Below are positions 17,982-25,427 of a DNA stretch of 47,377 bases, in pieces (position 1 is the first letter of the stretch; each line of letters begins with the position of its first letter). The notes below the pieces were generated by a model. The model had not been told where the DNA came from, made no database searches, and worked only from the letters and a program-made list of their open reading frames with translations. Source of the DNA: Anaerobacterium chartisolvens (GTDB taxonomy: Bacteria; Bacillota; Clostridia; Acetivibrionales; DSM-27016). The stretch spans positions 1-47,377 of the forward strand of contig NZ_QPJT01000030.1 in NCBI RefSeq assembly GCF_003337415.1, read 5' to 3'. Made by a program: the position numbers and the translations under genes.

Positions 17982-18012
17982 TCATTCAAGACGCTTTTTA
18001 AGGAGGGAAATT

Positions 18013-18864
18013 ATGAGCAATGCAAATGAAAGGCTTGCGGCGTGGCTGTTTGAAACCAACGCTGTGAGGGTATGCCCGGAAAACAGGCCCTTTTGGTATA
18101 CCTCGGGGACTATAGGGCCTTATTACATAAACACTCATTTTTTATACGGAAGCGAAGAAAAGGCAAATGTTCTCCTTTCACTGATTGACGCAAGCAAGGG
18201 CGAAGTATATTCCTGCCCGTCTAAGGTGCTGGAGGCCACCTTGGGGAATTATGCCTCAGATGCTGTTTATAAGGGCCTTATAGATGAAATGTGCAGATTT
18301 ATTAAAGAAAATATAGACTTAAACGAGGTTGACTATATATCGGGAGGCGAAAGAAGGGACTGGTTTTTTTCGCTCATCATTGCAGAGCTGCTTGAGAAGC
18401 CTCATATAACAATATATAAGGATTTGACATCGGTAATATGCCGCGGGGGAGAAAGCAAAAAAGCCTGCGGCTTAAGCGGAAAAAAGGTGCTTCATATAGC
18501 CGATCTTATAACAGAAGCCTCAAGCTATGAAAGAGCATGGATTCCAGCCATCTCAAATGCAGGGGGAGAGATGAAGTGGAGTGTTGTGGTAGTAGACAGA
18601 AAGCAGGGGGGAGAGGCTGTGCTTTCCGGGCATGGGGTGAAATCCTTTGCAATGGTGGGTATAGACCGCCCGCTTTTTGAAAAGGTTATAGCTATGGGTC
18701 TTATAAACATCGAGCAGTATAATATGATTATAGAATACATCGCGGATCCGGCAGGGTTTGTAGACGAGTTTTTCCGGCAGCACCCCGAGTTTCTGGAAAA
18801 CGCATTAAATTCTGATTCAAAAACCCGTGAGAGGGCAATGCTGTATATGCAAAAGAGGAAATAG
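18013..18864 (+). CDS. pyrE: Divergent orotate phosphoribosyltransferase-like protein (long form)
   Basis: A 283-residue protein in the position of pyrE. It has WYTSGTIGPYYINTHFLY near the N-terminus, reminiscent of the OPRT hood/orotate region, then ISGGERRDWFFSLIIAELL and a PRPP-loop-like segment VLHIADLITEASSYERAW. A standard OPRTase loop reads VDDVxTTGxS; here both adjacent acidic residues and the TTG turn are altered. It is also about 80 residues longer than typical PyrE. Start at 18013 behind AAGGAGGG (18000-18007). Either a clade-specific functional OPRTase or a related enzyme that lost the activity; operon position favours the former. Confidence 0.65.
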   Translation: MSNANERLAAWLFETNAVRVCPENRPFWYTSGTIGPYYINTHFLYGSEEKANVLLSLIDASKGEVYSCPSKVLEATLGNYASDAVYKGLIDEMCRFIKENIDLNEVDYISGGERRDWFFSLIIAELLEKPHITIYKDLTSVICRGGESKKACGLSGKKVLHIADLITEASSYERAWIPAISNAGGEMKWSVVVVDRKQGGEAVLSGHGVKSFAMVGIDRPLFEKVIAMGLINIEQYNMIIEYIADPAGFVDEFFRQHPEFLENALNSDSKTRERAMLYMQKRK

Positions 18865-19019
18865 CACCGGCGGCATTAATTTGTATTCTGGGAAATAATA
18901 CAATGTTATTTGGTTAATGCTATAATAGACATGTAGACTTATATGCTGGGAATGTATTTATATCAAGGAAAATGCAGGGCTTGATGTGTTTCTTATTAAA
19001 AAACAAAGGGGGATAAAAA

Positions 19020-19613
19020 ATGCTGTTCAAAAAAAGCCTTTTAAAAAAAGCATGTATGCTTCTAACCTTAGTTATGATAATAACTTTTAGCAGTATCGGT
19101 GCGTTTGCCGTTACCGATACTAAAACGGTGACTGAAAATACATATGTTCAATACGCCGGGACTGATGTGCAGGCTGACCAGTTCATCAACCAAATATTTC
19201 CCAATATATCGAAGACGAGGAACTATAATGACGGGGTATACAGCGGTACACTTAATTATTCCAGATATTACGTCTCAAGCAAAACGCTGATACAGGGTAC
19301 AAGCAATATATACATATGGAGCTGGGCTTTTGTTTATACAGGAGAGGTTACGGCGGAGCTTCCCGATACAAAAACTGTCACAGAGCTTCAACACATGGCA
19401 TATGGAGGCCGTGACGGAGAGGCTGCCACCTTCTTGAGTTCAATTCTTGCAGTCAGGCCCCAAACGATAAATTACAACGACGGCACATACAGCGGCACGC
19501 TGAGTTATACAAGATATTACCTTGAAAGCAAGACGCTGATACAGGGCACCTCTGATGTATATATATGGAAGTGGGCTTTCGTTTATGAGGGTACTGTTAC
19601 CTATACCGGCTAG
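19020..19613 (+). CDS. Secreted protein with two tandem ~80-residue repeats
   Basis: A 197-residue exported protein of unknown function. Residues 1-30 form a signal peptide (ending IGAFA). The rest is two repeats, each starting DTKTVTE, containing YNDG(V/T)YSGTL, a (S/T)RYY segment, KTLIQGTS and ending YIW(S/K)WAFVY. The YNDGxYSGTL phrase is also seen in repeats of other Firmicute surface proteins. The aromatic, Gly-rich beta pattern suggests a small beta-sandwich unit. GGGGG precedes the ATG. A good terminator follows, so it is monocistronic. Confidence 0.8.
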   Translation: MLFKKSLLKKACMLLTLVMIITFSSIGAFAVTDTKTVTENTYVQYAGTDVQADQFINQIFPNISKTRNYNDGVYSGTLNYSRYYVSSKTLIQGTSNIYIWSWAFVYTGEVTAELPDTKTVTELQHMAYGGRDGEAATFLSSILAVRPQTINYNDGTYSGTLSYTRYYLESKTLIQGTSDVYIWKWAFVYEGTVTYTG

Positions 19614-19667
19614 TGGTTTTTAACAGCATCTGACTCTGCATTTTCGGTTTTATTAAAGGCAAAAAAT

Positions 19668-19704
19668 GATCATTGCAACGGGCTGTTGCGATGATCGTTT
19701 TTTT
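19668..19704 (+). terminator. Terminator after secreted repeat protein
   Basis: GATCATTGCAAC (19668-19679) and GTTGCGATGATC (19685-19696) pair with one G-T wobble, followed by G and seven T. Confidence 0.9.
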
Positions 19705-19745
19705 GTGCGTGCTACCTGTTGACAAAGTAAAGGCGGTATAAAATG

Positions 19746-19774
19746 TAGACGTTTGAGTGACAATATGATATAAT
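19746..19774 (+). promoter_or_regulatory. Promoter of the toxin-antitoxin pair
   Basis: TAGACG (19746-19751) and perfect TATAAT (19769-19774) with a 17-nt spacer, 28 nt before the antitoxin start. Confidence 0.65.
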
Positions 19775-19802
19775 AAAGCCATTAAGTAACCGAGGTGATG
19801 AT

Positions 19803-20090
19803 ATGAAATTTTATACGGTGAGAGATTTACGGACACACCCGCGTGAAGTTTGGGAGAAGCTTTCTGAAGTTCATGAGGTGATTATAACTAATAATGGTAA
19901 ACCAAGTGCATTAATGATTGAGATAGACGATGAAAGCTTTGAAGACATGCTGGCGAGTGTGCGCCAGTCTGTGGCTATGAGAGCGGTGAACAAGCTGCGT
20001 CTTGCTTCAATAAGGAGCGGAAAAGCGGAAATTACTTCGGAGGAAATAGATGCCGAAATATCCCAAGTGCGTAAGGAGAAACGCAAATGA
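19803..20090 (+). CDS. Phd/YefM-type antitoxin
   Basis: A 95-residue antitoxin. The N-terminal YTVRDLRTHPREVWEKL...EVIITNNGKPSALMIEI is the Phd/YefM DNA-binding fold (strand-helix-strand); the C-terminal third is helical and highly charged and should wrap the toxin. GAGGTGATG precedes the start. Its last four bases overlap the toxin start (ATGA), typical of type II pairs, and it probably autorepresses the promoter at 19746. Confidence 0.88.
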   Translation: MKFYTVRDLRTHPREVWEKLSEVHEVIITNNGKPSALMIEIDDESFEDMLASVRQSVAMRAVNKLRLASIRSGKAEITSEEIDAEISQVRKEKRK

Positions 20091-20476
20091 TTAAGGCGGC
20101 AATAGATACCAACATACTTGTTTCCGCACTTCTGTCACCGTCTGGAAGTCCGGCCAAGGTGATTGACTGCGTATTAAACGGAAATGTTATAATGTGTTAT
20201 GACAGCCGCATAATAGCGGAATATCAGGAGGTGCTTGTGCGGCCTAAATTTGGCTTTGAAAAGAAGCTGGTCAGGCAGTTGATTGATTTTATTCTCCATT
20301 CGGGAATTTCGGTTGTTCCCATACCCATATTGGACGCATTTGAGGACGAGGATGACAAGATGTTTTATGAGGTTGCCAAAACTGCCAAAGCATATGTGGT
20401 GACAGGAAATGAAAAGCATTTTCCAAGTGATCCTATAGTAATTACACCACAGAAGTTTTTAAGCGTTGTTATATAA
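20087..20476 (+). CDS. PIN-domain toxin (COG1569-type)
   Basis: A 129-residue PIN-fold ribonuclease of the putative toxin family COG1569. Acidic residues expected to bind metal: Asp in AIDTNILVSALLS (residue 7), Glu in YQEVL, the acidic run DAFEDEDDKMFYE and the terminal segment VTGNEKHFP. Translationally coupled to the antitoxin. Such toxins cleave RNA when free of antitoxin; the target is unknown. A mobile-repeat remnant begins 9 nt after the stop. Confidence 0.88.
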   Translation: MIKAAIDTNILVSALLSPSGSPAKVIDCVLNGNVIMCYDSRIIAEYQEVLVRPKFGFEKKLVRQLIDFILHSGISVVPIPILDAFEDEDDKMFYEVAKTAKAYVVTGNEKHFPSDPIVITPQKFLSVVI

Positions 20477-20485
20477 ATTAAGATG

Positions 20486-20559
20486 CAATAAAGATTTTAC
20501 AAACATGGAGGATATAATTGCTTACATCAAGTTATATCCTCCATGTAAAATCTTTATCG
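20486..20559 (-). mobile_element. Internally deleted family 1 element (74 bp, near-palindrome)
   Basis: The left part (CAATAAAGATTTTACAAACA and on to TTGCTTACA) is the inverted right end of the 183-bp element; the right part (from TCAAGTTATATCC to TTTATCG) is its inverted left end. The interior, including the short ORF and hairpin, is missing. The stretch from here to 20839 holds only mobile repeats. Confidence 0.85.
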
Positions 20560-20590
20560 CTACATATATAGGATGCAAACTATCTAAAAA

Positions 20591-20740
20591 GGATGTAAAA
20601 TAATTTCCGGAAGGATAATTTCCCCGGAATACGTGACCGCGCTATAATTTAGGCTAACTAAAGTCACAAGCGTCTTCTACAGGTATACATGCTTCTGTAG
20701 TTAGAGTAGAAATTATTCTGGAGGATATTATTTTACATCC
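20591..20740 (+). mobile_element. Family 2 MITE-like element (150 bp)
   Basis: Terminal inverted repeats GGATGTAAAATAAT and ATTATTTTACATCC. The left part (TAATTTCCCCGGAATACGTG) matches, inverted, the shorter copy at 39492-39558. No coding capacity. Confidence 0.8.
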
Positions 20741-20839
20741 TCCGTTATCCGATATGCAAAAGCTTAAAGTATATAATAATAGTTTTTAGTGGACATTTTT
20801 TTATAGCGCAATTATAAACGCCGGAGAGGGTCTTAAAAT

Positions 20840-22252
20840 ATGAGCGAAAGACAAACAGTATGTGTGCCGCAGGAGGAAATATTAAAGCAAAAGGAATTTA
20901 TCAACAGTATTAAGGAGCTTAACCTCGGAAGATTGAAGAAGTATTCGGTGACAACCTTTGGCTGCCAGATGAATGAGAATGACTCAGAAAGGCTTGCGGG
21001 AATGCTTTCCGACATGGGGTATACTGAGACTGAAAGTCAGAAGGACAGCGACGTAATAATATATAACACCTGCTGCGTAAGGGAAAATGCCGAGCTCAAG
21101 GTGTACGGGCACTTAGGAGCGTTAAAAAGGCTTAAGGAGGAAAGGCCTGAAATAACCATAGCGGTGTGCGGGTGCATGATGCAGCAAAAAGAGGTTGTAG
21201 AGCATATAAAGAGAAAATACAGACATGTAGATATCATTTTTGGAACCCATAACCTGTATAAATTCCCCGAGCTTTTGTACGGCTCGCTCAATTCACATGA
21301 CCGCATAATAGACATATGGGAGACGACAGGGGCTGTTGCAGAGGGTATGCCTATACAGAGAAAGCAGGGCGTAAAGGCTTTTGTAACGGTTATGTACGGA
21401 TGTAACAATTACTGCTCCTATTGCATTGTGCCTTATGTAAGAGGGAGAGAGAGAAGCAGAAGTATTTCAGATATAGTTAATGAGGTAAGCATGTTAGGAC
21501 AACATGGCTGCAAGGAGGTAACTCTGTTGGGGCAGAATGTCAACTCCTTTGGAAAGGATGCGGGGCAGCATTTAAGCTTTGCAAAGCTTTTAAGCGAGGT
21601 TAACGGGGTTCCCGGGATAGAAAGAATCAGGTTTATGACCTCTCACCCCAAGGATTTGACAGATGAGCTTATTTATGCAATAAGGGATTGTGACAAGGTA
21701 TGCCCTCACCTTCATCTCCCGGTGCAGTCGGGCAGCACGAGGATATTAAACGAGATGAACAGGAAATATTCTAAGGAGCATTATCTCGGTCTTGTGGAAA
21801 AGGTCAGGAGCGCCATCCCCGAAATAGCCTTTACGACGGATATAATTGTCGGGTTTCCCGGAGAAACGGAAGAGGATTTTAATGAAACTCTGGACATACT
21901 TGAGAGGGTGAGGTTTGATTCTGCGTACACCTTTCTTTATTCAAAAAGGACAGGCACTCCGGCAGCCAAAAATGCGGTGCAGATTCCGGAGGAGGTCAAG
22001 AAGCTACGGTTTGAAAGGCTTGTTGAGGTTCAAAACCGCATAAGCAGGGAAATTAACCTAAGCTATATGGGTACCGAGACGGAGGTACTGGTAGAGGGCC
22101 TCAGTAAAAGCAGTGATGCCGCCTTTACAGGCAGAACGGGAACAAACAAGGTGGTTAATTTTAAGGGAAGCAGTGAGATGGAGGGAAGTGTTGTTACGGT
22201 AAAAATAGAAGAGGTTCATACATGGTCTCTTGAAGGGAAGGTTATAAGGTGA
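20840..22252 (+). CDS. miaB: tRNA-2-methylthio-N6-dimethylallyladenosine synthase
   Basis: A 470-residue radical SAM methylthiotransferase that adds the 2-methylthio group at A37 of tRNAs after MiaA. The N-terminal UPF0004 domain has cysteines in TFGCQMNENDSER (C42), NTCCVREN (C78) and CGCMMQQ, binding the auxiliary [4Fe-4S]. The radical SAM motif is YGCNNYCSYCIVPYVRGRE. A C-terminal TRAM domain ends the protein. The 35-residue N-terminal extension is usual for Clostridia. It heads the mutSL cluster, with miaA 5 kb downstream. Confidence 0.95.
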   Translation: MSERQTVCVPQEEILKQKEFINSIKELNLGRLKKYSVTTFGCQMNENDSERLAGMLSDMGYTETESQKDSDVIIYNTCCVRENAELKVYGHLGALKRLKEERPEITIAVCGCMMQQKEVVEHIKRKYRHVDIIFGTHNLYKFPELLYGSLNSHDRIIDIWETTGAVAEGMPIQRKQGVKAFVTVMYGCNNYCSYCIVPYVRGRERSRSISDIVNEVSMLGQHGCKEVTLLGQNVNSFGKDAGQHLSFAKLLSEVNGVPGIERIRFMTSHPKDLTDELIYAIRDCDKVCPHLHLPVQSGSTRILNEMNRKYSKEHYLGLVEKVRSAIPEIAFTTDIIVGFPGETEEDFNETLDILERVRFDSAYTFLYSKRTGTPAAKNAVQIPEEVKKLRFERLVEVQNRISREINLSYMGTETEVLVEGLSKSSDAAFTGRTGTNKVVNFKGSSEMEGSVVTVKIEEVHTWSLEGKVIR

Positions 22253-22320
22253 CAAGCGCTGTGCTTTGCCTTATAAATTGTTTTATGGTAGAATTTGAAT
22301 TATAGCAGAAGGAGAAAAGG

Positions 22321-22722
22321 ATGGATATTATTGAAAAGGCCAGAGAGCTTGGGCTTATGATTGCTGATTCCGAGCAGATGAGCAGATTGACAAGGGCCGA
22401 AGAGAGCATGGAGACGGATGAAAGAGCCAGAGCCCTTATGAGAGACTATAAGCTCCTTCAGACAGAGGCTGCAAGAGCCTTAAGGGAGGACGGAGTAAAG
22501 CCGTCGGCGAAAGGCATAAATGAAAGGCTTGAGGAAAAACAGAGAGAGATAAACAGCTATGGGATTACAAAAAACTACATTGAGGCGAAAAATGAGTTTG
22601 ACAGGCTCATGAGCACCATAAACAGCGTAATGATATATGCAATAACAGGGGAGGAGCCATGCTCCACAGGCGGCTGCGGCTCATGCGGGGGATGCGGGCA
22701 GCATTCTTCGCAGCAAAATTAA
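22321..22722 (+). CDS. YlbF/YmcA (RicA/RicF-like) family protein with Cys-rich tail
   Basis: A 133-residue, mostly helical protein of the YlbF/YmcA family. In Bacillus, RicA and RicF with RicT form an iron-sulfur complex that supports RNase Y-dependent mRNA maturation and Spo0A activation. The C-terminus has four cysteines in CSTGGCGSCGGC (C-x4-C-x2-C-x2-C), a plausible cluster ligand set. The position, between miaB and mutS, matches that of ymcA (ricA) in B. subtilis. AAGGAGAAAAGG precedes the ATG. Confidence 0.82.
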   Translation: MDIIEKARELGLMIADSEQMSRLTRAEESMETDERARALMRDYKLLQTEAARALREDGVKPSAKGINERLEEKQREINSYGITKNYIEAKNEFDRLMSTINSVMIYAITGEEPCSTGGCGSCGGCGQHSSQQN

Positions 22723-22753
22723 ACTTGAAATTTTCTGAAAGAGGTTGGCGGAT

Positions 22754-25393
22754 ATGGCAGTATTGACACCGATGATGCAGCAGTATTTTGATATTAAAAA
22801 CCAGTATAAGGATTGCATACTTTTTTTCAGGCTTGGCGATTTCTACGAAATGTTTTTTAAGGATGCCGAGGTGGCCTCTAAGGAACTGGAAATTACTCTT
22901 ACGGGAAGGGACTGCGGCATGGATGAAAGGGCTCCGATGTGCGGGGTGCCCTTTCATTCTGCCGAGTCGTACATAGCAAAGCTGATAAATAAAGGCTTTA
23001 AGGTGGCAATATGTGAGCAGGTTGAGGACCCCGCCGCCGCAAAGGGAATTGTGAAAAGGGACGTCATAAGGGTTGTGACGCCGGGAACTGTAATAGATGC
23101 GTCAATGCTGGACGATAAAAAAAACAACTACCTTATGTCAATATATAAGAGGGGGCCATTTTTCGGAATTGCAGCGGTTGACATATCTACCGGCGAGTTT
23201 AGGGCAGCCGGGATAGACCGGGGAAATACGTCGGGAAAGCTAATTGATGAAATCGCAAGGTTTTGCCCTTCGGAGATTATTGCAAACAGCGAGTTTTTGG
23301 GAGATGCTGCCTGTGTTGCCTCTATAGTCTCAAGATTTAATTCTTACATAACCCCCTTTGAAGATATTTATTTTGAAGGTGAGGCGGCGTATAAAAAAAT
23401 AACCGGCAAATTTGAAGACCTTTGTGCCTCTGTGCGGCAGCCTGATATTTCATTGAATGCGTCGGGCGCACTTTTAGAGTACCTTGAGCAGACACAGAAG
23501 GTTAATCTGGGACATATTCAGTCTATAAGCATGTATTCGGTTGAGGAATACATGAGCATTGATGCGTCTACCAGAAGGAATTTAGAGCTTACCGAAACAA
23601 TGAGGGATAAGTCACGGAAGGGCAGCCTGCTGTGGGTGCTGGACAGAACCATGACCTCAATGGGAGGCAGAAATATAAGAAAGTGGATAGAACAGCCGCT
23701 GATAAACATAAGGGATATAAATGACAGGCTTGACGCGGTTGAGGAAATGAAGGACAAATTCATGCTGCGTATGGAAATACGCGAGCTGCTCAAAAGGGTG
23801 TATGACATTGAGCGGCTTATGGGGAAAATTATTCTGGGAAATGTAAATTGCAGAGATATGATTTCGCTTAAGAACTCCATAGGACAAATACCCCATATCA
23901 AGGGGGTTATAAAGGGCTGCAAAGCTGAACTGAACCTTCGCGGCTACGAGCGGCTTGATACTCTCGAGGATATATTTGATCTGATTGAGAGGGCAATAAT
24001 TGAGGAGCCTCCCGTTTCACTTAAGGACGGAGGACTCATTAAGCAGGGATATAATGAGGAGGTTGACAGGCTAAGAAGGGCCACCACCGAGGGAAGGGAC
24101 TGGATTGCGGCCTTGGAGACCTCCGAGCGTGACAGGACGGGGATAAAAAACCTTAAGGTAGGGTTTAACAAGGTTTTTGGATTTTATATAGAGGTAACGA
24201 AGTCATACTTTTCTCTTGTTCCCGAAAGCTATATAAGAAAGCAGACACTGGCAAACTGTGAAAGGTATATTACCCCCGAGTTGAAGGAAATTGAGGAAAG
24301 CATATTGGGGGCGGAGGAAAAGGTTATTGTTCTTGAATATCAATTGTTTGCCGATATAAAAAATATTATTGCGCTTCACGTGGGCAGAATAAAGGATACC
24401 GCAAGGGCAATTGCGGAAATAGACGTAATATGCTCTCTTGCGGAGGTAGCGGACAGGGAAGGCTATTTTAGGCCCGAAATGACGGCGGAGGGAGTAATAG
24501 ATATAAAGGACGGCAGGCATCCTGTCGTTGAAAAAATGATGGCTCAAAGCCCTGCATTCCAGCAGTCCTCCTTTGTGCCCAACGACACGCTTCTCGACAC
24601 CTGTGACAACAGGCTTGCCGTTATTACAGGCCCTAACATGGCGGGAAAATCAACCTATATGAGACAGGTTGCCATAATTGTTCTAATGGCTCAGATGGGG
24701 AGCTTCGTGCCTGCGTCAGGCGCGCAGATAGGAATTGCCGACCGAATATTTACGAGGGTGGGAGCCTCCGACGATCTCGCAGCAGGGCAAAGCACCTTTA
24801 TGGTAGAGATGTCTGAGGTAGCAAACATATTAAAAAACGCTTCTCCCAAAAGCCTTCTCATACTTGACGAAATAGGGAGGGGTACCAGCACCTTTGACGG
24901 ACTTAGTATAGCGTGGTCGGTTATCGAATTTATAAGTGACCGTGAGAGGCTGGGCTGCAGAACTCTGTTTGCAACCCATTATCATGAACTTACCGAGCTT
25001 GAGGGCAAAATAACGGGTATAAAAAATTATTGTATATCCGTCAGGGAAAATGGAGAGGACATAATATTTTTAAGGAAAATAATCCGGGGCGGTGCCGACG
25101 GAAGCTACGGCATACAGGTTGCAAGGCTTGCGGGGGTTCCTCAGCGCATAATAGACAGGGCTAAGGAGATTTTAGGAGAGCTTGAGGACGCCGATATAAG
25201 TAAAAGGAGCGCAAAGCAGAGAAAGGCAAAAAAGGCCATAGAGGGGCAAATGGACTTATTCTCCTTCAACACAAGGTCAAAATGCTGTGATGAAGTAATA
25301 AGTGAGCTGAAGGCGTTAAGCGTGCATGAGCTGACTCCCGTTGAAGCCTTAAATGTGCTGTACGGGCTGCATCAGAAGATAAAAAACAGCTAG
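22754..25393 (+). CDS. mutS: DNA mismatch repair protein MutS
   Basis: An 879-residue mismatch sensor. Mismatch-recognition domain with the Phe-x-Glu motif in RLGDFYEMF; connector, clamp and lever domains; ATPase with Walker A GPNMAGKST and Walker B LLILDEIGRGTSTFDG, and the FATHYHEL signature. Start ATG 22754 is 9 nt after GAGG (22741-22744); the in-frame TTG at 22745 would abut it. Co-directional with mutL, 34 nt gap. Confidence 0.97.
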   Translation: MAVLTPMMQQYFDIKNQYKDCILFFRLGDFYEMFFKDAEVASKELEITLTGRDCGMDERAPMCGVPFHSAESYIAKLINKGFKVAICEQVEDPAAAKGIVKRDVIRVVTPGTVIDASMLDDKKNNYLMSIYKRGPFFGIAAVDISTGEFRAAGIDRGNTSGKLIDEIARFCPSEIIANSEFLGDAACVASIVSRFNSYITPFEDIYFEGEAAYKKITGKFEDLCASVRQPDISLNASGALLEYLEQTQKVNLGHIQSISMYSVEEYMSIDASTRRNLELTETMRDKSRKGSLLWVLDRTMTSMGGRNIRKWIEQPLINIRDINDRLDAVEEMKDKFMLRMEIRELLKRVYDIERLMGKIILGNVNCRDMISLKNSIGQIPHIKGVIKGCKAELNLRGYERLDTLEDIFDLIERAIIEEPPVSLKDGGLIKQGYNEEVDRLRRATTEGRDWIAALETSERDRTGIKNLKVGFNKVFGFYIEVTKSYFSLVPESYIRKQTLANCERYITPELKEIEESILGAEEKVIVLEYQLFADIKNIIALHVGRIKDTARAIAEIDVICSLAEVADREGYFRPEMTAEGVIDIKDGRHPVVEKMMAQSPAFQQSSFVPNDTLLDTCDNRLAVITGPNMAGKSTYMRQVAIIVLMAQMGSFVPASGAQIGIADRIFTRVGASDDLAAGQSTFMVEMSEVANILKNASPKSLLILDEIGRGTSTFDGLSIAWSVIEFISDRERLGCRTLFATHYHELTELEGKITGIKNYCISVRENGEDIIFLRKIIRGGADGSYGIQVARLAGVPQRIIDRAKEILGELEDADISKRSAKQRKAKKAIEGQMDLFSFNTRSKCCDEVISELKALSVHELTPVEALNVLYGLHQKIKNS

Positions 25394-25427
25394 GTGATTC
25401 ACTAATGGGCAAAGGAGGTGGTGTAAA

